In this document: piece after piece, positions 1 to 11,615 of the stretch
Numbering within the stretch: the stretch's first letter is position 1
Layout of the letters: every line of letters starts with the position of its first letter
Source of the DNA: Aquanectria penicillioides
Taxonomy: Eukaryota > Ascomycota > Sordariomycetes > Hypocreales > Nectriaceae
Assembly: GCA_003415625.1 (NCBI GenBank)
Contig: PYIU01000004.1
Span: 4,836,001 to 4,900,000 of the forward strand
Direction: 5' to 3'
DNA: 64,000 bases
Program-made: the position numbers and the translations under genes
The notes under the pieces: model-generated
What the model saw: the letters and a program-made list of their open reading frames with translations, nothing else
What the model was told of the DNA's origin: nothing
Database searches by the model: none

Positions 1-358
1 AGTTGACGAAGAAAGAAGGTTAAGTGGATAGAATAACGTGAGAATTCAGAATCTTGGTACACCTCTGTGTCTGTTTTGGATACTATCTCTTTGGTTAATC
101 TACTCTGGCGTAGTGGAGATGTAGTCAATCTGATCTGTTACCCTATATTCCTAGCCCAAGGGTGCCAGAGAGTGTGCATGAATAATAACTAGAAAGTTCT
201 TTTCTCATTGATTCTTTTTTTTTTTTTTTTTAAATTTCGTGGAATTACTCTTCATTACGCCCCTCTATATCGTAGTCGCGCATTAATCCTGAATTAAAGT
301 GAACTTTTCCTACCTACCATAACGATCCCAACCTCTAACACCTTTTTAACTGCAGAAT
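1..358. other. Intergenic, left edge
   Basis: No coding region is supported here. The stretch holds a run of T around 217-231 and ordinary base composition. It lies beyond the stop codon of the minus-strand membrane protein gene, so it should include that gene's 3' untranslated region. Confidence 0.5.
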
Positions 359-1441
359 TCAAGTTCTATATCTTGCAAACTGGACTTCGGATGATGTTGA
401 AGACGCGTCTCCCCTTCCCTTGTCTTCTGAATCTGCTAGCCCGTCACTGTCACGGTCGCTATTACTTTGGCGCCTGTGACTGTGTATCGTAATTTGGGTA
501 GTCTTTACCGGAGCAGATTCCTGACCTTGCGCAATATGTCTATTTTCTCCCTTTCCAACACGGACTTCATACTCGGGTGTTGCTTCTCCGTTGGCTCCTG
601 CGAGATGCCTTTGCCTTTCTCCATTGAACGTCTCCAAAGCCACATCATTCGTTCGAGCCGCAGGGTGACTGTGAGTGTAGGAACTGTCGTTTCTCGAACC
701 TCGTGTCAATTCGACTAATCGGTTGAGGATGCTAAACTCAAGCTTGAGTTTGATGCTGTACACAAGTGGCTTCCAAGCCGTTTGAATATTGAAGAGATCG
801 GAGAACTCCAGAGCTAGGATCGTTACGTCTAAGAGGACGATGAGGATGTTGACGTGGATGAGGTGGTTCATCACCTGGCGTGTCCTAGTGTTGCCAAGGC
901 TTTTTTCTAACTTGAGCCGCTTTAGTGTTTCCCAGACGTACAGCCCCGAAATGATGAGCTCCTGGATAAAGAAGACGCTCAGCTGGATCTTCTCGTAAAT
1001 GGAGTATGGAGTCTCGAACGGTTCCGGGTTGGCCGAGTTGGTGCCGTAAACCAAGACAATGATGGGAAGATGCAACCACAGTGCATCGATGATGATCAGG
1101 AACAAGACCATCCGCAGCCGGCGCTGGTTGCGCATTACAATATGTAGTCGAGAGTAAAGCACAACCGATTGTCCAGTGACCATGGTGCACCATCCTATCA
1201 GAATTAGAGTCGCAGCAAGATTAGATACATTGGAGAGCTCAAGGTGCTTGATGAGGTACCCGGTGCCATTAAAGGCAATGCCCCAAGTGGCGACCAGGAA
1301 GCTCCAGAAGTAGAGGCCTCCACGCCTCTTGAAGGAGCTGAAAATGTAAACATTCAGTTCCAGAACATTGTAAAATGCAATGCTAATGAAGACGCAGATG
1401 ACCACGGCGGCAACGCCACTGCTCGTGCTGGTATCAATCAT
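359..1441 (-). CDS. Multi-pass integral membrane protein, DUF7703-like
   Basis: An uninterrupted 360-residue reading frame. I chose the ATG at 1441 (MIDTST...) over the upstream in-frame ATG at 1540. From here the protein starts directly with a first membrane helix, as I remember for this family, while the 33 upstream residues look like leader read-through. About seven hydrophobic segments fill the first 240 residues, with the family-like run FKRRGGLYFWS after helix one. The last 100 or so residues are hydrophilic and rich in Ser, Asp, Arg and Gln, probably a cytoplasmic tail. Fungal DUF7703 proteins are predicted membrane proteins of unknown function, so no activity is proposed. The family name is from memory of its N-terminal pattern; the membrane topology is read directly. 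It stands alone, divergent from the lactonase-like gene at 2912. Confidence 0.75.
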   Translation of the reverse strand: MIDTSTSSGVAAVVICVFISIAFYNVLELNVYIFSSFKRRGGLYFWSFLVATWGIAFNGTGYLIKHLELSNVSNLAATLILIGWCTMVTGQSVVLYSRLHIVMRNQRRLRMVLFLIIIDALWLHLPIIVLVYGTNSANPEPFETPYSIYEKIQLSVFFIQELIISGLYVWETLKRLKLEKSLGNTRTRQVMNHLIHVNILIVLLDVTILALEFSDLFNIQTAWKPLVYSIKLKLEFSILNRLVELTRGSRNDSSYTHSHPAARTNDVALETFNGERQRHLAGANGEATPEYEVRVGKGENRHIAQGQESAPVKTTQITIHSHRRQSNSDRDSDGLADSEDKGRGDASSTSSEVQFARYRT

Positions 1442-2911
1442 GTTGGCCGACCCTAGGCTGAGGTCTAGGCGTTTCGACTCGGGGCAGATAATGAACCGTA
1501 GGACCGTGCGAAGGAACAGAACCAGAAAGGAAGAGGACAATCACGCGGCTGGCGCCAATGTTTGGGAGCGAGGACTTGCAATTTTCATACTTCATCAACC
1601 TGACCCGTTGACAGCACGCAGCACACCCAAGACTACGACCCGGGAACCTCTTCCAATGTACTCCTGGTAAAGTATAAGTTGTGCTATATGATTAATGAAG
1701 CCAGCTAGGCTCACTCATGCTCGGTAAACAGGCCATTTGTTCCAGTTCATGACTACACGGCCACCATGATTCTCGCCGCCTCCAGCAGCCATCCCAAGAG
1801 TTGCGCTTGGCATGGATTGTTTGAAGGGGTAACACTGAAAATTTAAACTATCTGGGGATATTGATTGGGTCGCTTTAGCGGTGATTCGGATTCCTCCGGA
1901 TTTGCAGTGCCATGGGGTAGCACAATAACCTCGTCTCCAGAGTGGAGCGAGCGCCCCCAGGACCAGACATCATCCCGGTTGTATTCAGGCCTCGAAGATC
2001 CTGGTAACCGACGGGCTCATTTGGGTCCACATATGCCGGTGGAGCGGGCTTGACTGCTGAATGCGGCTAAGCAAGATAGTGTAACTTTCTGTTGGTCTTA
2101 AGGTTTTCGAGAACGCGTAATAGCCAGAAAAAGCAAAGTTTACAGGGCTATGTTCGTAAGTTAATCGAAGGCTTTATATGCATCTCTAGGGAGACGTAAT
2201 GGGCGGGAGTGCTGAGAACAAATATGACAAGGGAAGCGCAAGGGCGAGGCCATGACATGATATCTCAGTCCTGTCCTTGGCAACCTGCTGAACGCCCACC
2301 GGACTCGTCAGTCGAGTTTACGACTCGAACCGAATACCGCGTCGGCAGTTTTCTCCCACCACTCCGAAGTTTCCGTGATTAAAAACCCATGTGTCACAAC
2401 GGCAGAGCCGGCAGAGCGAACGACATAGCGCCACCAACTGGCACGATGCAAATGCCGACCAATGAAAATTATTGTCCGTCCCGTGCCTGGCGACCTAGCG
2501 CAGAAGTTCCCTGGCGATATCACCAAAGGCTTCTTCAATCCACCAGAATAGTATCGCACCGCAGTCCCCTGGTTGCGGAGTGTTATTAGTTCGTATGACA
2601 TCTCAAGATGCGAGATCACCCTCAGCGCATTTGAAAATGATTGTGGAGCTGAATGAAGAAAAAAAAGAAAGAAATCAACGTCAACCTGCGTATAAGCGTA
2701 TCAGCGGTACCTTGGACGAGTTCATGCGGTCTCCACCAGGTCCGTGGTCGCTAATCTTGGTCTCGCATTCATGAGACTCTACAATTTCAAATAGGTAAGG
2801 ATCAACGCGTCTCGATAACATTTAAGGACCGTTATTTATGTCTCCTGCAGCGACCTGCATCTGCTTCCTCTCAGACCACGCACCAACCCAACACCTCGTC
2901 CAATCCTTACG
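1442..2911. other. Intergenic region between divergent genes
   Basis: About 1.5 kb between the membrane protein gene (-) and the lactonase-like gene (+), so it should hold both promoters. Several short open frames of 60-103 codons exist on both strands, but none shows a domain, repeat or signal peptide I can recognise, so I do not call them. Confidence 0.5.
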
Positions 2912-4470
2912 ATGCCTTCCGTTCTCGCTGTACTTGCCGCTGGATTCCTCGTCCACTCAGGACTGGGACGGAAGCCGCAGAGTGTCCTTGCCGCCAAAGT
3001 TCCGTCTGCGGCCCAGATCATCGACCAGAAGACGTTTAACGTCCTGGACGAGGTTCTGCCTCCCACTCTCGCCAATGATTCGACCGTATGTTGTCCTTGC
3101 TAATCCAAGATTGAGTGGCTAGTCTTGGCTCAAACGAGCATTGCTTATTCTGATTCTAGGTGTTCCTATGGCCAGGGGTAACTGAAGAGTCTCTCACCGA
3201 GAAGCCCTTCCACATCTACGATGATGAGTTTTACGATGTCATCGGAACTGACCCATCCCTGACCCTCATCGCCACCTCTGAGACAGATCCCATCTTCCAC
3301 GAGGCAGTTGTGTGGTAAGGCACAATAATCTACTTTAACATGTAGCCAAGTTAACAAACCTTAGGTACCCCACCACAGATGAGGTGTTCTTTGTTCAGAA
3401 TGCCGGCGCCGTAGCGGCAGGCACTGGTCTCCTCAAGTCTTCCATCATCCAGAAAATCTCGCTTGCAGAGGCCGAGGCAGTGCGAAATGGTAATCATACC
3501 AGTGACGAAGTCACTGTGACGGTCGTACCATCTGACCCCCAAGTCATCAACCCAAATGGTATGTCCCTAAGAATGAATCGGTGCAATGGAGATGCTTACA
3601 GATATCAGGCGGAACCAACTACAATGGCAATATTCTCTTCGCCGGAGAGGGTCAAGGCGACAACATCACCTCGGCTTTGTATCTGATGAACCCGGAATCG
3701 CCCTACAATACTACTGGTAAGAGTCTCAGCCAGGCTCAATTCTTTTAATCATGTCCCGACTAACTGGAGACAAGTCGTCTTGAACAACTACTTCGGCAGA
3801 CAGTTCAACTCGCTGAATGACGTGGTCATCCGCCCCAACAAGAGCGAAGTCTACTTTACCGACACTCTTTACGGCTACCTTCAGGATTTCCGACCGTACC
3901 CAGGCCTGCGCAACCAGGTATACCGGTACAACTTTGACACTGGTGCCGTCACTGTCGTTGCTGACGATTTCACTCTACCAAACGGTACGTCTGATCAGGA
4001 TTGGAAAGCCCTCAGAGCTCATCATGAACAGGTCTTACATTCTCTCCCGATGGCAACCGCGCATATGTCACTGATACTGGAATCGCCCTTGGATTCTATG
4101 GCCGTAACTTGTCCTCTCCCGCCTCTGTTTATTCGTTTGATGTAAACTCGGACGGCACATTCCAGAACCGCAAAACCTTTGCCTATGTTGCATCTTTCAT
4201 TCCCGACGGTTCGTTCTCCCCCCTTCTACAATCTGTGGTATCTTGAGCTAACTTAAGGTAGGCGTTCACACCGATTCTGAGGGTCGTGTTTATGCTGGCT
4301 GTGGTGATGGCGTGCACGTTTGGAATACTTCTGGAAAGCTTATTGGCAAGATCTACACAGGTACCACAGCGGCAAACTTCCAATTTGCTGGCGAAGGCCG
4401 TATGATCATTACTGGACAGACTAAGCTATTCTACGTGACTCTTGCAGCCTCGGGTGTGGAAATCAATTGA
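2912..4470 (+). CDS. Secreted SMP-30/gluconolactonase/LRE-like protein
   Basis: Seven exons: 2912-3085, 3160-3314, 3365-3558, 3609-3716, 3775-3984, 4032-4208 and 4262-4470. Every junction is GT-AG and keeps phase, giving 408 residues. The N-terminus (MPSVLAVLAAGFLVHSGLG) is a signal peptide. The body is a beta-propeller lactonase-type protein: the run FNSLNDVVIRPNKSEVYFTD matches the conserved SMP-30 blade, followed by LPNGLTFSPDG formed across the intron at 3985-4031, and a late HTDSEGRVYAG blade. Members of this family hydrolyse sugar lactones using a divalent metal; Asn and Asp residues in the blades are the usual ligands. Substrate cannot be told from the sequence. Exon structure is inferred from splice sites and protein continuity. 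Confidence 0.88.
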
Positions 4471-5499
4471 GTGTTTATTATATAGCAGTACTAAAGGAGA
4501 TATATGTAATAAATCTTGCTCAACCCTCCCTAAAAAAAAAAGGAAGAAAAAATTGGCCTTTCTCATTACTTGACTTGAAGAATGAGCTAAGATGCTGAAC
4601 ACATGCATTTCACTCCGACGGGCCCTTTCCACGGCAGAGCTATTCAATTCTTGGGCTGTAAATTCGCGTGCCGTTGAAGTTGCATCGGAACGTCTCATTA
4701 ATTTATAGTAGTTGTGCCCTCTAGCAAAGTAGACTAGGCCTAATTTGTTCTATGTTTCATTGTCAGTACCAACCAACAGCGGCTGCACGGGGCATTCAAG
4801 CTTCTGTGTTGCATCTTTCAACGACTCCATCCTTGCGTCGCTAGAGTGGCATGATAGACTATGCATCCCGCCGCAATTGGTTTCCCTGATATAATCCTGA
4901 TCTCTAATCGTATTGCTACTGGCTTCATGATATTTCCCCCACGTGCATCTGGTATATGTTCTGCTCTGCTTACTCCGCGGCCATGGCGTTGGTGTCACGC
5001 GTAGAGCACTATGCCATACTAGCGAAAGTGTAAGGCACCCTACAACAGGTACTGTATACAAGCGGCCTATATCTCTCACGACAGTTGACCAGCCAAGATG
5101 AGCGTGACACCCTTTGATGTAACATTGGATAGCCACGATGCCATTAAAGGTCTTTACGCCGAGCAGTTGCGGCTCCCCGATTGGCAGCCTGGAAGTTCAA
5201 GTGGGTGTAAATGGAGTGAAAAATGGGTTTTGAGACAGAAGTCCCTACAGTCAACCGTAGCCGGCGATAGCGCTGACTAGACTTGAGATGCGCCCTTTGA
5301 TTGGCCTTACGTGCAGCTATATTGGGTCTAAAGGGAATCTTAATGTCGGGCTCCGGAGATGGCATAATGTTAGTCCGGCCTGGCTGCAGATTCTTGGTGC
5401 ACCCCCTGCTGAGACATTATAGGAGCCACCGGAAGAACAAGCAATAGAGTCAAGCAGACACTATATTCGGCCAGTTGATTTCATTGAGCGAGAGCCCTC
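4471..5499. other. Intergenic region
   Basis: About 1 kb between two plus-strand genes. A short A-rich run lies near 4531-4550. A 128-codon minus-strand frame (4750-5136) and a 60-codon plus frame (5098-5280) lack any recognisable feature and are not called. Confidence 0.45.
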
Positions 5500-6852
5500 A
5501 TGGAAGCCAAACCCCTTGGTCCCCAAGGATGCCAACAGCCAACCTGTGACGGATTAGGCTCTCGGGCACATGTTACCCTATCTTCCAGTGTATCCACCTC
5601 AATCCATTCCCCCTCGAGAAACAAGGCTCAGGGCCGTATCCGTCGCACTCGCAAAGGTCACACAAAGTCACGAGCGGGATGCTTCAGTTGCAAAAGAAGA
5701 AAAGTTAAATGCCAAGAAAACATTCCATCATGTATCAATTGCTCACGTCTTGGGCTGGTGTGCGAGTACCCTGTTGATATTGGAGGTCCGACGGGACCTC
5801 TTCAATCGATAGGTGGTAAACTTACAATGCAGGACTTTCAATTCTTTCACCATTTTCTCCTTCATGCATTCCCACCCAATCCACTCAACGGAAGTGCAGT
5901 TTGGAAAGAAGTTGCCGCAATATCCCATCACGTAAGTCGAATGCATCCTTTGTATTACAAAGTGTACCCTAACTTACCTAACGGCCAAGTTTCCTTTTTT
6001 AACTCATGCAATGCTTGGGCTCGCTGCGTCTCATCTTTCCCTCCATAATGGTGTCGATTATAGTACTCAAGCGTTGACGCACCGTGTCAGTGCGATACGC
6101 TCCCTCAACCAGACACTGAGCATGCCGCGCTCATCAGAAACCGAATGGGATGCTCTATATGCAACCCTGATAACGCTGGGCTACCAGTCATCATACATGA
6201 CTGATGGCATGTCGGAAATGCTTCCTCTGATCCGCGGCTGCATGATATTTACTGGATCACTATTCTCTCGATTTTCTGGGTCAATCTTTCTGAAGTTTTC
6301 CTGGGAAAATCATGAGAGAAGCCTTTCTGACCCTGGAGACGATGTGGCTGGTGTGAACGATAATCGAATTGCGTTCCCCGATACAACATTGGAGGCAATC
6401 AAGGCATTGAGGCCTTTATGTCACACCCCCCTCGAGAAAAACTATCTTGGAGTTATGGAAAAATTGTACTGACAGAAAAACATTCGTTTGCCGAATGTAT
6501 GTCTCTCAATGTCTTGCTCCGCGATTTTTTCGTTGCTAATCAGATCTCTACATTAGCGTTGTTGACATTATCTGTGGCATATACCCTCTTTGGCGAAATA
6601 CCCCAATCTGCCTTCAACAGCTTTATGGACAGCAAAAATTATTCTACCCAACTTCTTATGATCCATTTCTTTGTTCTCGAGTACATCCTTGGACGTGAAG
6701 TACTCACTCCGATTATGAGGAGGTTCCCTTTTAGGAAAACCATCATCACATCATGGGTAAAGCGAGTCGATGAGAAACTGCCAGGCGACTACAAAAAATA
6801 CATGCAGTGGCCGACAGAATTCATAAGATCTATCGATGGAGGGATTCTGTAG
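5500..6852 (+). pseudogene. Zn2Cys6 transcription factor with a one-base frameshift
   Basis: Exon 1 (5500-5931) encodes an N-terminal Zn2Cys6 cluster with cysteines 61, 64, 71, 78, 81 and 88 (CX2CX6CX6CX2CX6C), preceded by a basic KGHTKSRAG stretch. This is the layout of the sterol-uptake-control (UPC2-like) class of fungal C6 regulators. Exon 2 starts at 5990 after a 58-bp intron (HAMLGLAASHL). Its frame ends at the TGA at 6470-6472, but in the +1 frame the family-like protein continues (KIVLTEKHSFAE), is spliced across 6497-6556 and runs to the stop at 6850-6852. The switch falls in the A5 run at 6459-6463, where one more A would restore the frame. Either the gene is broken, giving a 304-residue product, or the run is mis-sequenced. 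The target genes are unknown. Confidence 0.75.
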
Positions 6853-7665
6853 CCTTTGGACTCTCTACCCAGTTCGTGTGACGCGTTCAGTGGGGGTCAA
6901 CGAGCGTTATAAACTCCAATGCAAAGGCATGCGTTGTTGATGAGATTGGTGTTGATTGTGTAAGAGGCGCGCTGCCCATTAGTGCTCCTGTTTCTAATGG
7001 GAAGCGTGCATCGAGGTGCTTTGCGATTGCTGAGATCTTGGCTGTCTCGCTGTTGAACGCAATGTTTCCCATGCCTTATACCTCGGTTCTCAAGGAATCG
7101 CAGACACCCCTAGTTCAGATAGACATTTATGGCAGTTTAGGATTAATGCTCTTGGAATCAGAAGCCAACACCTATTTTCGCACACAAACCTCGCTGGAAT
7201 TTCTTTCGGGCTCGCTAATCGGAGATATGCCCACTAACGTTTCGTATTCCCGAACCGCCTCCTCGGCCAACCTTGGACGTTTTCTCTCTGCAAATCAAAG
7301 ATGTAAGCACAGAGGTGAGGTTCAGTCGTAGATTGTAGTTGAAAACCAAACACACATGCTCAAAAGATAACACGGTAGTCGGACTTGGGCAACATAGTCC
7401 TGCGCCGCATGCACACGTCGGCACATCGGGTTGTCAGGTGTCCAAGCGGAAGTCGGAGTGGAGTGAAACATGGGCTCTCCAAATATCATCATGCCCGCTT
7501 TTCCTATTACATGTTAGTGCTTATCTAGTCATTTAAAAGCGCTCCTCTTCACTGACAAGGTCGCCTACAATGCTGACTCTGACAGTTTCTCGACATTTTC
7601 TCAACAATTTGCCGTCGGTGTAGCTGGCAATCTCCTACGATTCAAACCGATTCCTTTTCGTCAAG
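6853..7665. other. Intergenic region with a possible gene remnant
   Basis: No intact gene is visible. On the minus strand, 6887-7072 reads as 61 protein-like codons ending in VDPH and a stop, with a dense middle part (TGALMGSAPLTQSTPISSTT). It looks like the C-terminal end of a decayed gene, because the frame is blocked by a TAA just upstream of the ATG at 7072. I do not recognise the family. The rest contains only short frames without features. Confidence 0.3.
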
Positions 7666-8478
7666 ATGCGGTTTCTCTCTGATGACCGCAAGGTGGAATC
7701 CAAAAAGCCATGCATGAAAGTTATCTGTGCCGGCCTGTCGCGCTGCGCAACCTCATCTCTTCAAGCAGCCCTAGAATCAGATGTTCTCGGCCTTGAGCCT
7801 TGTATGCATATGGCGCATATTGCACCTCACGTAGATCGTGAGTTGTTGGTCATCGCAGCCCTGAAGGAACAAGACGCCGAGAAGAGACAAAAGATTCTCC
7901 ACAAGATCTTCGACGGGTACGCAGCAACCACCGACTTCCCCGGTTGGGCGTTTACTGGCGACTTGATGGACATGTACCCGGACGCATTGATCGTTTTGAA
8001 TCAACGAGAAAGTGCCAGCGTTTGGCTTAAAAGTGTCGGGGATAATCTACATTTTTTCGGCACCATGTCATATTATCTCCCGACATTTCTTTGGAAGACT
8101 GACCGTCTTCACTACTGGATTCATAAGGTCTGTTACCAAACTATGCAATCTCGATTCGGGCCGGGAGATCTCTATTCGGAAAGGTTTTACAATCTGCACA
8201 ACGAATGGGTTCGGGCTGAAGCAAAGAAGCGCGGGAGGCAAGTTCTCGAATGGCGCCCAGCGGATGGTTGGGAGCCACTCTGCAAAGCCCTGAACAAAGC
8301 CGTTCCCCCCAGCGAACTTGCCTTCCCTCGCAAGAATGAAGCTTCTGAGGTAGATTTCGTGAAACGGGTTCTTATCATCAGAGGAGCAGTATCTTGGGCA
8401 TTACTGGGAGGGGCGGCATGGGCTACATGGAAGTATGGGCCAGGCTTGGTCAATGATCTACTAGCAAGGTTGTCGTAG
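7666..8478 (+). CDS. Sulfotransferase-like P-loop protein with C-terminal membrane helix
   Basis: A single-exon gene for 270 residues. Near the N-terminus (residues 20-33) is a P-loop-like CAGLSRCATSSL segment, the position where fungal sulfotransferase-fold proteins (Pfam Sulfotransfer_4 type) bind the PAPS phosphosulfate. The later stretch MYPDALIVLNQRESASVWLKS matches the family's second conserved strand and helix. These proteins are common in ascomycetes and often misnamed as NAD-dependent epimerases; substrates are mostly unknown. Residues 240-262 form one hydrophobic helix, so the protein is probably tail-anchored. The start is the first ATG that keeps the P-loop close to the N-terminus. 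No intron is needed. Confidence 0.85.
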   Translation: MRFLSDDRKVESKKPCMKVICAGLSRCATSSLQAALESDVLGLEPCMHMAHIAPHVDRELLVIAALKEQDAEKRQKILHKIFDGYAATTDFPGWAFTGDLMDMYPDALIVLNQRESASVWLKSVGDNLHFFGTMSYYLPTFLWKTDRLHYWIHKVCYQTMQSRFGPGDLYSERFYNLHNEWVRAEAKKRGRQVLEWRPADGWEPLCKALNKAVPPSELAFPRKNEASEVDFVKRVLIIRGAVSWALLGGAAWATWKYGPGLVNDLLARLS

Positions 8479-9635
8479 ACCATTTTCTTGATGGTTCCTA
8501 TTTAATCTTGAGATCGTGAGAATGATCTTCGTTTGATTTGGTATTTGTGGACAGCATTCATATCAAGGCACCAAGCTCAGCAAACACTCTCAGTGAGCTA
8601 CATCAATCTTCTGCGATATGCAGAGTTTTATCTAGATTGGCCAATCCTCTTCTAAGACACCTATATATTTCACGAGTGCAACGGCAGGGGCAATAGACCA
8701 CAACTGATAATTTGCGTGCATGTGCACATCCTAGATCTCATAGGTCTAATACTGATCTGTGCATCCTTCCAAGACTCTTCAAAGAGTAACTAGTTATTGA
8801 GACTACAGTTGACACCTAACTAAGGTTCACTTCATTTCATCGAAACCTGCCTTGCGAAAACTTTTGAAACTCTAAGATATCTCTTTCCGCGTTTAGCTGT
8901 CAAAAAATATACTATAGATGAGAAGGTTTTCTTGCCTACCCTCAAGTCTCTTCACCAATGTCAACTATCTGGACACCACCTTATGACGAGAAAACCAACC
9001 CCTCCCTAATAAAACGAGTGTTTGGGAGTGTTTGGGCTAAAATGACCGCAGTGCTTGGACAGAGTGAACATAAACATGGGAGAAGGTGGAGCACCAATAT
9101 CACCTCAGGAGTAGCCATAACATGAAATGAGACCGATGGAGCTAGTCTAGTTTCGTGGACTAATCCAACTAATAACTGGAGGATGTTATGCTCGGAATCG
9201 ATGCACGGTTTCGAGAGTACACCAATTACACTGCAGGTTTCTCTGCAAATTACCGGTAGGTAGACTAGTGCCGCGGAGGTTCAACAGTCAAATCTGAGAA
9301 CATAAGATTTGCTGATCACTGCCTGGGACCGCAATCTTGCAAGGTCAAAAGGAAGGTGCGCCTTTGTGGGTGAGAGAAATTCGATGTATTCATCGTTACT
9401 ACCGATGTAATATGACAGAGCAGGTATCACGTAGTCCGCTGTCTGCCACATCACATACCAAGAATTCCTCGACAGAGCAAAGGAGGCAGCGGCTAGTTCT
9501 TGGTCCAGGTAGGAATAAAAGTCAAGCGATATGAGCATCGTTAGAGCTAGGATAGTCAAAAAGGTTAGAACCGCTAGATAGAAGCGAACAGGACGCGATT
9601 CAGGGAGAATCTATTGCAAATTGCTTCAACCACGT
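8479..9635. other. Intergenic region
   Basis: About 1.2 kb between convergent genes. A 92-codon minus-strand frame (9281-9559) begins with a hydrophobic stretch but shows no recognisable domain and is not called. I see no RNA gene, repeat or transposon end. Confidence 0.45.
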
Positions 9636-10383
9636 CTAACAAAGCCAGATTCCAGAGGCTGCCAATAGCACCGCAAAGACACTCATCATTACACGTTCTA
9701 CAGGCGCACCGTTGCTTGTAGGAGTTGCTGTTGACCCTAAGCTAGCTTTAGTTCCCGTGGATGAAGTTTGGGAGGTTCTTGTGGCTGATGCGGCGGGCGT
9801 TGATGCGGATGCTGCTGAAGACTTCGGCTCCGAGGATTTCGTTGAAGACACTGAACCGCTAGTGGTGATTGAAGCAGTAACTTTGGAGATAGTGGAAGAT
9901 GTTGTCAATTTGATGCCGCAGACCTTTTCAGCGTCAAATGTGAAGGGCATGTTTCTCGCTCCGCATTCTGTATTCTGTCTGTCGATGGAATCTGGGCACA
10001 TGATATGATCAGCCAGAACTCAGCTCCACCAGCAACCCAGGCTTACCAGGCAGGACTGAAGCAGCACATTTCTCAGCCATACAGCAAAAGTATTTTTCGC
10101 GATACTTTTGTTGGGTGCACATGCATGCGGCATCGTTGGTGCAGGAGCCACCTGGGAAGCTACTGAAGAAGCATCCGTTCTGATAAGGAAAGGAAGATCA
10201 GTATGAAGCTCATTTCTTTCCTTCAGATATATGAGGACCTCCATATGAAATTAAAAGCATATGATGACTCACATCGCAATTCGCGTTACGATTCTGCTCC
10301 TCTTGATTGAACTCCGTAGACGAAGTGGCAAGACAGATGCTCATAAGGCCAAGGAGCAGCCATAGAGTACATAATCGTGGCAT
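9636..10383 (-). CDS. CFEM-domain, GPI-anchored cell-surface protein
   Basis: Three exons on the minus strand: 10383-10273, 10179-10047 and 9991-9636, with GT-AG introns of 93 and 55 bp, giving 199 residues. Residues 1-19 are a signal peptide. Residues 36-91 form a CFEM module: cysteines at 36, 40, 50, 56, 58, 69/70, 75 and 91, with Asp53 between the third and fourth, the place of the haem-iron-binding Asp in characterised CFEM proteins. Then comes a Ser/Thr/Ala-rich stalk of about 80 residues, likely O-glycosylated. The end is a small-residue ATPTSNGAP site and a hydrophobic tail, the pattern of a GPI anchor signal. CFEM proteins work at the cell wall or membrane in haem uptake, adhesion or host contact; which applies here is unknown. 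The extra Cys beside position 69 is unusual. Confidence 0.85.
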
Positions 10384-11223
10384 GGTAGACGGTATGAGTC
10401 AAGACCCGTACAATAAGGTGAGTGAATTGCGAGGCGAATAAACTCTTAGCATTGTTTCTGGAAATCATTCGTAGAAGAATAAGCCAAAGGGGGTTGAGGA
10501 TGCCGGCTAACCGCTCCTCTCCAAACTGCAACGCTGCGATCTTCCACTTCGCTTAATTTGGAAGGTCGGTTCGCATCTGGAAATTAGGCCGACTGTTTCA
10601 GCAAATGGCGAGTCAGAAACTCGGCTGCATGCACATCACGTGCGATATAATGGCGATATAATGGTCTGGTTTGGAAACCGCCGAAGTTGCAAGTGGGACT
10701 CTGCCTTGAGAGTCGAAATCGATCGACTGGCTGCATGTTTTCAATAGATTCAACGCGAGTGAGGTTCGTATATTTACTTACTATAATAACATATAGATTT
10801 TGTCAAGTTGAGTGTTCCGAAATCAAGGTAAGCTACTTCCTTGGACTCTGGCTGGAGCCTGCGTGACATGTCACGTCTCACGTTTGGGTTGTAGTAGCGC
10901 CCAGGCAAAGTTGTTGCTATGTTGGTAATCAACAACGCCACCAGGGCACGTAACTTGAACAACAAGTCGCCTGAAGATTGGTGCTACGTATCGAAGTCTT
11001 TCGCCGAAAACTGGGCCAATGTTGAAAGCGAATTTTTCTAGTATCCAAAAATCCTTTAGAGCTATATCGAGATGACTTGTTACCTAGCATGCTCAGCACT
11101 TTGAATGATCTTCAATGCACTCACTTGTTGACATCATACTATACAACCAGTACTATCTGCCCAAAATTGATTTCAACCCTTCAAAGGAGAAAAGGATCCA
11201 TTGGCAACACTGATAAATACTAT
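10384..11223. other. Intergenic region upstream of the CFEM gene
   Basis: Promoter side of the CFEM gene. A 63-codon minus-strand frame (10774-10965) starts with a plausible signal peptide (MLFKLRALVALLITNIATTL), but the remainder has no recognisable feature; it could be a small secreted peptide or chance. The stretch ends at the target-site copy AAGTAC (11224-11229) of the solo LTR. Confidence 0.4.
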
Positions 11224-11356
11224 AAGTACTGAGCTGGGGTCTAGGGTAATGTGGATCAATCTGTCATCAGGTTGGTCAGGAAGATAAAAAGGACCTCAGA
11301 GACATAGGAAATAAACAGGCAGTTTTCTCCAACTTATTTTTATTTTTGAAATCTTA

Positions 11357-11615
11357 TGTAAACAATATACAGGCACGCGCAGGGACGGTCATAGCGGGCG
11401 ATATGCGCAATGGGTCGGTCTAGATCAATTGGGATTTGTAAGGAGCAGCTAGATAGTGGTCGCAAAATGCAGTCACCTATTTACAGTGCAGGGATTCCCT
11501 TATAAGGATATATGGCCTTAAGACCTAAGCCCATAAGGCCCCTAAAGTCGGCTTATGGCCGGCTGCTATATCTATAGCGGCAACTACCTTTGCCTGGCTG
11601 CTATATCTATTAACA
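11357..11615 (-). repeat. Copia 3' LTR (left copy)
   Basis: 259 bp, beginning TGTAAACAATATACAGG and ending CTATTAACA. It pairs with 16604-16862. Its outer (left) part keeps CpG and CpA sites that the partner has lost, while its inner part is more mutated. Confidence 0.9.

Noticed and set aside
5140..5240. Slight similarity between KWSEKWVL-like peptides near 5215 and 7465, suggesting a repeat
   Set aside because: The DNA match is short and broken, and no ends or duplications flank it.
10774..10965. Small secreted peptide gene of 63 codons
   Set aside because: The signal peptide is plausible but there is no cysteine pattern, homologue or conserved context; kept only as a note in the intergenic entry.
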